Assembly (NCBI GenBank): GCA_963971285.1
Contig: OZ020256.1
Span: 2,606,501-2,670,500 of the forward strand
DNA length: 64,000 nt
Source of the DNA: Astropecten irregularis
Lineage: Eukaryota > Echinodermata > Asteroidea > Paxillosida > Astropectinidae
Direction: 5' to 3'
The position numbers and the translations under genes are program-made. The notes beneath the pieces were generated by a model, which saw nothing but the letters and a program-made list of their open reading frames with translations, was not told where the DNA came from and searched no databases. Below, in pieces: positions 34,667 through 46,110 of the stretch. The first letter of the stretch is position 1; each line of letters begins with the position of its first letter.

Positions 34667-37600
34667 GGTCGTATTGTGTTCATTGGAAAAAAGGCTGAGT
34701 TCCAAGCAATTTAACCGTATACTTCAACCTGACGATGCATGGTAACATCAGAAATGCAGTTATCGGCCCTTAGTCACGTAGGCCTTTGTAGCATCCAATG
34801 AGATGTCGGTCAACAACCGTTCGTGGCCACTAACACCAGCAAGGCCACAGGTTGTATCCGATACCAGTCTAATACAACTACAAGACTTTGTAATGTAATG
34901 ACCGTATACGTTATCAACACCCCCGAAGATGTACTGACCGGGTGAGATTTTGTTACGGATCGGAGGCGACGAAAGGCGTGTCCGATGGCGAAAGTATACC
35001 TCCGTGGATGGTACCATGCCTTTTTGAACTGGGCAAAGTACAGGTCGAACAAGAATTAAGGACAGAACCAGCACAGAATAATTTAGCTTTTATTCTGATG
35101 ACAATATCTACACATTTCGCTGTAAACATTTTGTGTGATATGAAACGGTTACGGAGGAAAGTCACACTGGAACTAATGCAGGCACTAGGCATTGAGCTGC
35201 TAGTCGTGACTTTGTAAGAAAGAACAGCCTAAAAAACAGTAACAGATGTTTGACCTTTAGGCTAGCTTCATTCATTTCACCCCTCAAACTCAAAAATTGT
35301 TTTTGTTTTCACGACGAGATGAGCATTCTACGAAATTGTGGTGCGTCCATCTGCATCTACATGTACCACGTCTTCGCGATAATTAATCTGGTAGAAAAAT
35401 AAGATGCTGAGATATGATGGACGTCTTTTACAAGATGCAAGGTGGTTAGAGGACGTTCCCTTGAGGAGTTTTATCCCGAAAATACCATTTTTCCTTCGTC
35501 AAACTTCCCGGTGAAATGCGTCAATGTGCCCGTGGTTACACCGTGTGCAGGTCACCGTAACACGCCGTAAATAACCCCATGAAGATATATTCCCACATTT
35601 AGTAAAAGAAATTACATCGCCATCAATTGCCATCACTGACGTAGACTGTCCGCGGTAGCCAGCTCCCACGACCTCCTTAAAACATCCTTGGGAATTATAA
35701 AAACAAGGACAGACCGATATCTCATTCCTATGAAATGTATCATTCGTCAGGCTTCATCGCTCATGAACTGATGCGTTCCCCCCGCTAGGAAATTATACGT
35801 GACGTGTATTGGGACGCAGCACCTTGGAGAGTGATACGCGTGTGCCGTCGCGTCATCCCATGGGAAACATACACTGTAGATAGATAAAATGATACCTGTC
35901 GTTAAGAACTCTGTCAGAATGCTCCATCTGGTCTTAAATGATGCCTGTGCCTCAAATCAGAAAGACGTCTTTTATTTCTACGTATTTCATCCCCAAAAGA
36001 TATGGCCTTTCATTGTATATCGTCGTTTTGTACGATCCAAGATGATCTATACGATTTGACCGTGAACATACAGATAGACAAACACCCCGACAAACAAACA
36101 CTTTTAACTTTTCCAGTTGAGTCGTTAATTCAGGGAACTAAATATATAGAGAATGGTGTGTGAACAACTTCAACTGAAAGAAACTATTAAAAGAAACAGT
36201 TAGCTCGAAAAGAAACGCTTCAACTGATTTTGTATCATAAGGTTAAGTACAAAATTCTGGACAAACACCCCGATAAACAAACGAACAAACAAAACGCGAA
36301 AACAAATAAATATGTAATACATAGAAAACATCAATTGTTGAGTCTTCAGTTAGTTGGTACTGTTTCAAAAGCAATCAGTGAGGATTCATTTTGTCTGTTC
36401 AAAATAAGACTGCCCAAGCAGAAATCGCAGGGATTTTATGAGACATTTTTGTTTTCTTTAACCCATCCTTTGAGCCAAACAGAGTCAATGCTTCTATAAT
36501 ATTGCTTACTTTTGAATAATTCTTCATGTCTAAACCCCATTTTCTAAAATTGTCTTTTATTTTTGACGTGAAATGCTCCAGGATTTTTTAAGATGCAAGG
36601 CCCCGTGTTCCATGAAGCGGGGATTTATTTAAAAGCTCACTTAAAACAAAGACGATTCTGGCAGCTGTCAGCTGAGCAATTAGACTAAAAGGTGTTTTTA
36701 TATGTCATATCTAGTTAATACAATGCGATTACATGTGTCTTTTGGTATAAAACGCCCTCATTACAGTCAACTGTGTTTAATACCACGGACTGGGAAGAGT
36801 CCAAAAGTAATGGCATCTAGAAAGAAACAGTCTGCAAATTATATCAAAACTGATAGATCGCCATTATATGCGGTTGGCATGTTACTTATTCTTTGCCAGG
36901 CACCTTCGTTTCATTGTAAAGAGCGTGAACGCAATATTAAAGTTGGGGTCGTTGAATCACTCAGATGTCAGTAACATCCTTCGTAAACCTGATGCTGGTT
37001 CTTGCCGTGCGAGGGCGCTATTCATGTTAGCTTGAATCCCAGCAATCGAGTATTTTTCCCCCACGCATATCCCGACAAATATAGTCAGTCTCTGCTTCCA
37101 GCAATATTGAATGATTATCTGCTTATTATTAATAAATATATATCAGCGAATTGGTGTTAGGTAAAAACCAATCATGAAAATAATTTCGTTTTTATAGAGC
37201 GTTTTACATTGAAGTCTCTAAGCGCTATACGAATTATAACAATTGATTGCTACAACTACTATGCTATACTACTATTTTTTTAAGGAATCGTTTTCAATCA
37301 TTTTATTGAAAACGAAATCCAAACTGTAGGCCTATGCTTTTCAGAACAGTCTTTCAATGATTCCTACTAAAAATATCTAAATTAAAAAGGTTAATTTGAG
37401 TACAAACACTCTTTTGAGCATCATCATCTCCTTTTTATATCATTAGCAACCCCTTAATGCCTCAATTATGCGCCATATTCTAAAACAATAGTCGTAGCGT
37501 TGATATAAATGTAGCCCTATAATCGGAGGCAACATGTTGAGACCTAGATTCATGTAGAGCGCCCTCCCTCGGATGGTGTTGCAGACGGTAATATTGTACT

Positions 37601-38904
37601 TATTTTCAGGAAAGTGGTGATGGGCCAAACGAAGGCTAGTCTACATTGTACTTTTGATATATTTTTGATCTGTACAATTGCAGTTGCAATCATTAAATCT
37701 TATCTAAAACCATCTTCCTCCGATCAGTCTTCTTCTTCCATATATCCAAAAGCTGGAAATGTCTAGAATTTTGGAAATTAGCTTCATGTTCACCTGAAGT
37801 CAACAGATCAGAGAATCCTTTTTCCACTTTTTCCAGAAGTCTCTATACTCGAAATTGATGCTTAGCACATTGCGCTGGAGTCGATCTCGGTGAGAACGTC
37901 ACAAGAACTATCAGCCGTCTTGTTCTCAATTTAGAGGGCGTTATTTATAAGACCGTAATCTGGCATAACCAAGGCCTAAGAACTATCTCGTATGCTATTG
38001 TGGTGATTTTCGGGACTACATAAATAATTCTCAGCACGAAAGTCAATCCTACATGTTGTTCTGGAAGTAAAGGGGCTGCCCTGTTAGGGAAAAAAATGAG
38101 GCTGGTCCTTGCTCTATGCTTTGGTTTCTAAACCAATATGATGTTGCTAAACACATTTAAATTAAGAAGGAATTTCTTGCTTTTTCACATGGTACCCGGA
38201 CTGTAGTGTCCGGGAATTGGACCTACTCCGCCTTTGGAGTTTGAATTACCTCCCTAGTTTAAATCCAATTATTAAAGTTTTTGCCAAAAGTTGTCTGTTT
38301 TTGAATTTTAGTGAATTGAACATGAAAGTAAGGTGTGGCAATGGCGTATACGGTACGCGTACGTAAGCTTATGCGAACCTATACTGTTATAATAATTCAA
38401 ATGTATTCATTGTGTGCATTATAGTGGCGGGACTTGTAATATAATCACATCAATTTTTTAACAAGGAACCGCGGTGAGAACGTTTCCACGACACAGATTG
38501 TCCATGGAAAGCAATTTGTGCCTTTGATGAAGTAAACCTGCCGACAATTCACATAGTGGTAATATCAGGAAACAGCGTATTGTATACTGTATACTCCAAA
38601 GAAAAGATCACTCATTCATGTAGGCCTATAGATGTTTGTATGTGTATACACGGGAACTGTTAATACAACCAGCATTAATTATTTTTGTATCCGAATCCGT
38701 GAAATTCATCATAATATTCAGGCACGGTCTTTCAAAGACGTCTTGTATATAATAGCCTGCTTCATGCAGTCACAAGCACGAGAACACACTGCATGCACTT
38801 ACGAATTCGTAATTGCATTAGCCGAATGTAAAATACAGACTTTGTGATGTCTGTGTACGCCGAAGCTAAACCCTCAAACAGATGTAGAAAGTACACTCAC
38901 TCTT
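34667..38904. other. 4.2 kb with no recognisable gene
   Basis: Frames up to 104 codons occur but none resembles a known protein. A CAAACACCCCGAYAAACAAAC motif occurs at about 36080 and 36262 (also near 47392). No splice-supported exon was identified. Confidence 0.35.
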
Positions 38905-39252
38905 AAAGGTATAATACATGGTCACAGAACAGCGATCACACTTTGTCTGATCAAACATGTACATTAAATAATAAACCTGTGAAAATTTGAGCTCAATCGG
39001 ACATCCGAGTAACGAGAAAATATAGCGAAAACCTGACTGAAGTTTTCTTATAAAACATAAAGAATCGTTTTGATCTTACCCCGATATTAACGGTCTTTGT
39101 TTGACTAATTTCTGGATAAATACACCATTTCATGTGGAAATAATGTGGCCAGTATGTTTCTACCAGCACCATCTTCATACCTTGAAAGTTATAGGTGAAT
39201 CTGTGAACATTTCTGTTTGGGTATGTTACCAATCATGTACTGTACCTTTAAT
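38905..39252 (-). mobile_element. TTAA family I element, copy 3
   Basis: Begins CTTAAAGGTATAATACATGG and ends ACCAATCATGTACTGTACCT followed by TTAA. Contains TGAGCTCAATCGGACATCCG and GATCTTACCCCGATATTAAC. Confidence 0.85.
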
Positions 39253-39572
39253 TTGATTCAAGAATATGAAACTTCGACCATAGAAGTTGTATATTACATT
39301 CGCTATAAATAGGATTTTTGAATAATAACGAAATTTCCACCTTGAATTTCGAATAATACAACTGACTTAATCTACAACATGTTTGTACAAAGATTCATGA
39401 GTGGAAATTCGATTGAGCGCACCTGTACGCCCTCAACATTGTGTGATGCGGGTTTGCAACGGAGAGGGTCGTGGTACAGGCCTCATTCACGCATCAAGTA
39501 TGATTCATTTTCTCTCGTCTCATACAAACTGTGGTCAATTTCATAGAACTGCGTATAAGCACAAAATTTGCT

Positions 39573-39873
39573 TAAAAGTAATATCATAGTTTTTTATCAA
39601 AGAAATACAGATTCATGGGCAAACATAATCAAGACAGATACAGTAACAGTCATCTGTGAACATTGCAGTCCCTACGGTGCCCACTTTTTGAGAAAACAGT
39701 GAAAAACGGCCACAGTATTTCTGAAGTCTTTTCTCTTTCATTTTTGATCTTTTAAAAGATTCTAACGGGGCCTATGTTTCTACCACCACCATCTTCATAC
39801 CCTGTAACGTATACGTAAATCTGTGAACAATTCTGTTTTGCTTTCTTACCAAATTATGATACTACCTTATAAG
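39573..39873 (-). mobile_element. TTAA family II element, copy with internal deletion
   Basis: AAAGTAATATCATAGTTTTT, AGAAATACAGATTCATGGGC, GTAACAGTCATCTGTGAACA, then a jump to TGTTTCTACCACCACCATCT and an end at TTATGATACTACCTTATAA. The central pairing block is missing. Confidence 0.8.
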
Positions 39874-40586
39874 CATGGAAATTCGTCCTTGATCAAACAG
39901 GATTACCAACCAAAAATTCCATGTTATGTTTACTGCTTTTGACCATTGTTTGCTGACCATAACATTCACAAGGAGTTTTGGCTGGCATACTGATTTTATT
40001 TACCACGATTTTCTATGAATGATTGGCCCCAGGTATCAGTTCAACATCCATCGTCCATCATGTCCCATTTAACAAATCATAACACACTGCCCACGATATA
40101 CCTGAGTTTGGTCTCTGTGTGATCTGTGAGTTTATTTCTTTCCACTGCTCCACATGACTGCCCATATCTGTCTGTACCTCACTCAGTTTTTTTTTTCATA
40201 ATTGGTATGTAATTATGTAAAACCATCTTCAGTACTCCTCCACTAGCTGGGCCAGATGTTTTAACAATAGGCGTTTCGATCAACAATATACCTTGGTTAA
40301 TTATTTACGATCGACAAAACAAAAGAAGCCGGTGACGTCTGCAACAGAAGGTTATGAGATTTATCACATCCTCGCGCTCGCTGAATTTTTAATTGATTGC
40401 TAAGAATTCGGGAAATTATATTTTTTCTTGGAAACGAAAGCATGAATTTTTCAGGATTGACGACATTCGTTTGACTTTGAATTGGAAAGTGATATTTACG
40501 CCATTCAAACTAATTCATTATTATTTGTAGGCATATCAATTATTTATAATTATTTGGAACAAGAACCAAAATAAAACAAGACGGGC
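39874..40586. other. No recognisable feature
   Basis: No gene or repeat seen. Confidence 0.4.
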
Positions 40587-40831
40587 AGCAGCAGCTGAAG
40601 CAAAGCAAAAGTAACAACATGCAGCAACAACTACTGCTGCAAAGAGAGATAGAACAATAGAATATAGTAATTAACAACAGTTAACATTTACAGTAACAGG
40701 AGAAACATAAACATCAGCAACAGCAGGAGCAACAAAATAGAAACATTATAGCAACAAAATAGCAGAGCAGGAGCAGAAGCCACAACAGCAGCAGCAGCAG
40801 CAGCAGAAACAACAACAACAAAAGCAGCATC

Positions 40832-40886
<55 letters not shown>

Positions 40887-40887
40887 C

Positions 40888-40920
<33 letters not shown>
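40587..40920. repeat. CAN trinucleotide-rich tract with pure (CAA)18 and (CAG)10
   Basis: Imperfect CAG/CAA-rich sequence resolves into (CAA)18 at 40831-40884, (CAC)2 at 40885-40890 and (CAG)10 at 40891-40920. The long minus-strand leucine frame is a by-product. No Met-initiated plus-strand polyglutamine frame was found. Confidence 0.95.
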
Positions 40921-40923
<3 letters not shown>

Positions 40924-41731
40924 TTTTGCTTTACTTGCTTTATTGCAGATAGGGCAACGTCATGCATGCAGTTTGCATGCATAACACGAATTACTCCCCT
41001 GGTCCATGCCTGATCATTCTGCCCATGCCATTATACTGTACAAATATAATCACGCTGCACCCAGAAGGCCCTAACACTTGCCCTTTAGAAGTGTAATGCG
41101 AAGTATCTCATTTCTAATCAGAAAGAACTTGTTTCATTGACAATAACTGTGCCTGACATTCAGTGCGTAAACATCACGAGATCAGTTCATTTTCTCGCAA
41201 CATTTTCTGTATGAAGAACTTTAGGAGAAAGGGCGCCGGGGATTCTGAACACATGGACACATGGACACATCAGGCTATACAGCTAATAATTACGCATACA
41301 CATTGGCGTATGGTGTGTATCTTTAAAAGTCTATAAACCTAGACATTGGTGAATGCTGATTGATAAAACCATGCAGACACGCAGACACGCAGTCAGCTTG
41401 TATAGTTCCAAATGATTTAATTTCTTCTTTTTTTAGGCTTAATACATCTATACCAATGTTATTTTGGGCCAATATATTGTGTTTTATATGAAACTTGCGT
41501 CGCTATTCTCTGTCTTTTTGGGTGTATCACTTTGAAACTCGTTTCCCCAAGCAAGTCAAGATTTATTCAAGCCAGCTGATATGTTCTGAGCCAGTGGAAT
41601 TGGCACTGATTGCAGCCATTGCTTAATCATTCATACTGAAACACATAATAATGCAATTGAAGCTGTTAATTTACGTTATATTAAAATTAATGGAATCATC
41701 AATAACTACAATTGAAACTGACTGAATTTAA
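40921..41731. other. No recognisable feature
   Basis: No gene or shared repeat seen. Confidence 0.4.
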
Positions 41732-41916
41732 AGTCATTGAAAAGTGAACAAAGAAAAATTGACTGGAACGGGATTCGAACCGGCACCTCCTGAACAGCAC
41801 ACAGGCGCTCTACCAGGGCTGGATAGCTCAGTTGGTAGACGTACGGTATTCAGGAGGTCGGTCGCCGGTTCGAATCCCGCTCCAGACAATTTTTCTTTGT
41901 TCACGTTTCAATGACT
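41732..41916. repeat. Palindromic pair of tRNA-like sequences (fold-back SINE-like unit)
   Basis: The plus arm (41818-41889) has an A box TAGCTCAGTTGG, a B box GGTTCGAATCC and a CTGGA/TCCAG end pairing, i.e. a 69-nt tRNA-like sequence with degraded anticodon region. The minus arm (about 41754-41816) reads GGTAGAGCGCC...GGTTCGAATCCCGTTCCAGTC. Both arms continue outwards through an AATTTTTCTTTGTTCAC block and CAATGACT, so the whole is an inverted repeat of about 185 bp. It is not a functional tRNA gene by eye; internal Pol III promoter boxes survive in the plus arm. Confidence 0.75.
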
Positions 41917-42107
41917 GTATATTAAATGGGATATGTACGAAATCAACATGGTTGCCCCGGTGTCTTCAAACTCAGACCTTGTCTGATTGTACTGGCTGTC
42001 GGTTGGTGGGGTTGCCTTGGGGTGGGGGAGTTCTCACAGGGTGTGGCCGAGCCACCTTTCCTCTGAATATATCACTCAGTGGGCTCTTGGTTTGTTCTTT
42101 CCCTCAG

Positions 42108-42178
42108 GTTGTTGTTTTTGGTGACCTCTGTCTATCCATTTGGAGGAAGAATTCACCACTGGTGGCCCTTCTGAAAAG
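42108..42178 (+). CDS. Candidate 71-bp internal exon
   Basis: Flanked by a good acceptor (GTTCTTTCCCTCAG ending 42107) and a near-consensus donor (AAAAG|GTAAGC at 42178/42179). One frame reads VVVFGDLCLSIWRKNSPLVALLK without a stop. The peptide resembles no family I can name and no partner exon was found. Confidence 0.25.
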
Positions 42179-42424
42179 GTAAGCAATCCTGTATTTTGTT
42201 GCATTTTATTGAATTTATGTCATTCGCAACATTGTGAATGATCTACTTCTTGCATTTTAGCCTTCTCTTCAGAAATTGCACATACCTCCTGAAATAAAAT
42301 AAAATCATAAACATTATTTGAGTCAGTGGATCGGTTTGCGGAAACACCATGTAAGAATCGTTCGTACTTTCACACTTCTATATCGTGCGCACTTCTATAA
42401 TCGTTCGCACTTCTCACAATTAAG

Positions 42425-42468
42425 GTCTCAACGTTTCGACTAGCCTGCTCTAGTCATCATCAGGAGAC
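42425..42468 (-). ncRNA. Minimal type I hammerhead ribozyme, intact core
   Basis: Minus strand, 5' to 3': stem I GTCTC (42468-42464), CTGATGA (42463-42457), T, stem II GACTAG (42455-42450), loop AGCAGG, CTAGTC (42443-42438), GAAA (42437-42434), CGTT (42433-42430), stem I partner GAGAC (42429-42425). All core positions match the hammerhead consensus (CUGAUGA, GAAA, NUH with GUU). Stem III is only 2 bp without a loop (AC/GU), as in the minimal hammerheads of Penelope-like elements and small animal retrozymes, which are thought to act as dimers. The predicted cut is between 42430 and 42429. Activity and host element are inferred. Confidence 0.75.
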
Positions 42469-42601
42469 GAGTGTTTTAGTCTAACAACATTTAAATACTA
42501 GTTATGTATTTTGAGATGTTAATTAAATTAAGTGCAAGTATAAACTGCTGTAAACTGCTCATCAGCCAAAGAAAGGACCTGAAATGCTTGGAGTCAGGAG
42601 G

Positions 42602-42640
42602 GCCTGACGTTTCGATCCTAGCAGGATCTTTATCGAAGGC
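42602..42640 (-). ncRNA. Decayed hammerhead-ribozyme-like motif D, upstream of the intact one
   Basis: Minus strand: stem I GCCT (42640-42637), TCGATAA (42636-42630) for CTGATGA, stem II GATCC (42628-42624)/GGATC (42618-42614), GAAA (42613-42610), CGTC with C17 at 42606, partner AGGC (42605-42602). Stems are intact and GUC is canonical, but three core positions differ, including A at G8. Flanks match A1 and E. It lies on the same strand as the intact motif; cut sites are 176 nt apart. Confidence 0.6.
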
Positions 42641-42648
42641 TTAAATGC

Positions 42649-43395
42649 AGTCGGGGAATCGGGGCATCGGACATTGGTATAATTTTGGTCATCACGCAGA
42701 ATGATATAGCATTAAGTTGAATGAAAACATGAAATTGGTGTTTCAAGGTTTTATGTCTTGCACGGGGTTTCAATCCAATACAGAGATTGAAGAAGTCCAC
42801 GAAATGAAACGAAAATGTCCTCTCCACACGAGCTATACTTCCGCCAATGCAATCGACGACACTAACTTAATTGTAATAATCCCGCCGTTGCTCTGCCGGG
42901 CACTGTAATCCATGCCGAGAAGACAATTACAGTGAGAATTGGCGATTTCATTCTCTTTCCCAATCATGACGTTGAACAAAAACAACGGAGAATTGGTCGT
43001 CATTTCATCAAATCAGCCTGACCCCGCCGGTCTCACCTCGACCACGTGTTTTGTTATACGTCGTCCCGCGCCTGATGAAAACAAGAAGCTGTAAAAACAA
43101 AAGACGCGGGCCGCGTCTTTCAATCAAGTCTCTGGGACTACCGCGAAGTGCGAAAACATCCAAATCAAAGGAGCGTAATATGCTCTTCTAGGTAACTGAT
43201 TGAAACTCCGGAGCAACGGCCCCTGACCGACGATACTTGATTGAAAAAGTCCCGGAGATGCAAAGTCTAGGATGCAATATTGTACTTCCTTCATGATCAT
43301 TACAATTGGTCGCATCTAAATATGTTTACCGAAACTATAATTGGTCTCACAAAATACGTTCAATGGAGAGGTACGCAGAATAAATACAAAGTTTG
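42649..43395. other. No recognisable feature
   Basis: No gene or shared repeat seen. Confidence 0.4.
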
Positions 43396-43660
43396 GGGCT
43401 GGTGAAGTTATGTTTCAAACCTTCCAAACTTGACATTTTAACTCGTAATTAATTTCCTATGATGCTTGCTGAACTGCTGAAAAATTGGGCTGGTGAAATT
43501 GTGTTTCAGACCAAAATTACTGACCAAACTTGAAATTTTAACTCGTAATTAATCCCTATGATGCTTTGATGCTTGTACTTCCATCTCGATCCTTATAATA
43601 ATGGTTACTTACCAAACTTGAAATTTTAACTCGTAATCAATCCCCTTTGATGCTTGCCGA
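43396..43660. repeat. Three imperfect ~90-100-bp tandem units
   Basis: The core CCAAACTTGAAATTTTAACT then CGTAATTAATCCCTATGATG recurs near 43423, 43525 and 43615. GGGCTGGTGAA..TGTTTCA precedes the first two. Confidence 0.8.
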
Positions 43661-44387
43661 CTGGATATTACAGTGTCCGTGCGCCAGCAATTGGCAGTAA
43701 ATTTAGGATATTATCTAGTACAAAATTGCATACAAAGCTTTCCCTGTTGTGCTAATGAGTTTTACCAATATGCACTGTAATTGTATACCAATATCCGCAG
43801 TAATCAAATGATCGTACTGCTTTGATTTCAAACTTTGATTTCCCTATAGGGAAAAACCTATTGTTACCCAAACCAATCAGTTTGTGCGCGGAAAGTTGTA
43901 ATTGTATTGATAATTTATTCTCACGAGTTTCTTTTATTTTTTTCATGCTAGGTATACTACTTTTAGACAATCTATTGAGTGCTTTGTTCGCAAAACAACC
44001 TTCTTGTATGAAAACTTCACTATTATTGTTTTTTTTTAAAGATATACTCACAGAAAGTTCCTCAGTGTGGATCGAGCGAAAGCACCGTATCTAGATTGTA
44101 AAAAGACTGTGCTAGGATTATGCCTTTATAGGTAGGTCATTCAACTAACATAATGCTCGCCATTTTGTTTTAGACCTTTATAGGAATACAGGGCCGAACA
44201 TTGATTGAAAAAATGATTATGGTACAGGAACCTTTTAAGTACTTCAGACTGCTTCTGCATTGTAACAAGACTGCGTCAACTGTCTAGACAGAGGTAAATA
44301 TTGATGGGTGTCCCGTCTGCTTTACCTGAAGAGGCGAAGTATGACCTGCGACTTACATACATACATCACATCTGTGTCGTTGATATT
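43661..44387. other. No recognisable feature
   Basis: No gene or shared repeat seen. Confidence 0.4.
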
Positions 44388-44606
44388 ACGAAACGGAGGC
44401 TCAGGCTCCGTCTCAGGCTCCAGCTCCATTTCGTGAATCCATTCTAAAATAACTGGTATCAAAAGAGAGGCATTTGGCTGCGGTTCTGAAGTAGATTCTC
44501 TGGTTCGAAAAGGAAAACAGAGTTTCAGCTTCAATGAAAAGCCACAACCTATATTTTCAGCATTATGCATGTCAGAGCTGAAGCCTGAGCCTGAGCCAAT
44601 GAAAGA
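44388..44606 (-). mobile_element. GAGCC-rich TIR element, copy 2
   Basis: Reverse-oriented copy of 23517-23745: GAAACGGAGGCTCAGGCTCC at one end and AGAGCTGAAGCCTGAGCCTG at the other, with GAAGTAGATTCTCTGGTT and AAAGCCACAACCTATATTTT between. Confidence 0.65.
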
Positions 44607-45714
44607 CACACACGAAGCCCATAGCTCCTCCATATTAATACACACTCCGTATCATGACAGGGCAAAATTAACGCATCAATTCCCAAATAACTTCTAATTG
44701 ATAAACGAGCTGCATTAATTTGCCTTACGCACACTTAGCCTCTATACATGTCATAATGCCACCAAACTTCAAAAACAACATGCCGTAAGCAGACGTGTAA
44801 ATCGTGCCCCTGGGATAAACCTAGTAGTAGTACGCGGTGCTGTGTGGAATGATATGGCATACAGGTGTGTGGGTGGACTTTTAATGCGTTCGGTCCAATT
44901 TGTCGGACGTGGCTCATGAAATTGGAACGGAAACACGTCTTTTCCTTTCACCCAGCGGCTATTTCATGTTTTGATCCTTTCACCCTCCGGCCGTTTCATG
45001 TTTTTTGATCTCATATCTAATTAGGTAATGTGCTGGGGGGGGGATGGGGGCGTTTATAGTGCAAACAGAATCTAAGCTCTGATCGTACATAGATACATAT
45101 AACAGTCATGTCATGGTTTAAGACTTGTCTTCAAGTCGACTTCCATCTTAAACTTCGGGGGCACTATTATAAATACGACGTCCTGGGCAGGCCACAGACA
45201 AAATCGATAATATGAATACGGTGGTCGCTCGTATCCCGTCATTTGAGTCTCATGTTTGGCAGGCGGGGCCTGGGGCACAATATGCAATGGGATTTTGAGA
45301 TTTCAAGGGAGTTGATGCCGTGACGAACCTGACAGCAACAATCAATCATGATACACACAATAATGATCGGCGTGCACACTCTGACGATTGGGCAAAGTTA
45401 TATCAATTTCAGACTTTGCCGATCGTCTGCGATCGAGTTGCGATTGTCGGAGTTTGTCTGCGATGAAACTGAGTCCGTTCTACACTTTACTATACTTGAT
45501 CTTGTCCTGGTCTGGTCACACTCACTCTTGCACCTCAGCACCAAACTCCTTACTCCATACACTTACCTGAAGGAATTACTTCGGCCAAATTGTCAAGTTA
45601 TACCAAGTTATACTGAGGAATCTCATTGGTCAAAACCTGATCTGGTGCTGTCGTGTAAAACCTGACGTACAACTAAGTTTCTTTTCTGAAGACATGTGAT
45701 GTGTGGCTTGCTTT
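44607..45714. other. No recognisable feature; short poly-G run near 45034
   Basis: A GGGGGGGGGATGGGGG run is present. The 105-codon frame at 45348-45665 has no recognised domain. Confidence 0.35.
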
Positions 45715-46110
45715 CCCGTGCATAGTACCTAGTATGGCGATAACTTAGTGAAATAGACGGAGTCGACATATTCTGATATAATTTCTCACTAAGAAGACTT
45801 ACTGACACAAAAGATGTCGACATGTTCTGATAATCACGCCAAGACGAGTTAGGGAAAGAGGGAAGTCGACTTGTCCGGATAGTTTATCATGCGAAGACGA
45901 CATAATAAAACTGAGATTAGTTAACAGGATGAGTCGAATCTTTAGATACTCTTCGTTGACCTTGCCAAGATAAATTATCAACATAAGTCTCGATTTTACT
46001 AAGAAGTCTTCCTGGTGAGATAATTATTGAGACAAGACGACTTTAACCAACACTGACGTCGTGAGGAAATTTGTGGTTATCTGGATAAGTGGTCTGGCAC
46101 TCGTGGAGCG
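45715..46110. repeat. AAGTCGACTT-rich interspersed repeat, copy 2
   Basis: Opposite orientation to 9380-9765. Shares CGCCAAGACGAGTTAGGGAA-type and GGAAGTCGACTTGTCCGGAT blocks, and a TTATCTGGATAAGTGGTCTG...GTGGAGCGTC end like that near 9734-9770. Confidence 0.65.

Noticed and set aside
40587-40920. CRISPR-like or coding polyglutamine array
   Set aside because: Pure trinucleotide repeats without spacers; plus-strand frame lacks a credible start.
40714-40923. Poly-leucine membrane-like protein
   Set aside because: Minus-strand reading of a CAA/CAG microsatellite.
41818-41886. Functional tRNA gene
   Set aside because: A and B boxes are present but the T-stem has a mismatch, the anticodon arm is degraded and the sequence is one arm of a palindrome; better called tRNA-derived repeat.
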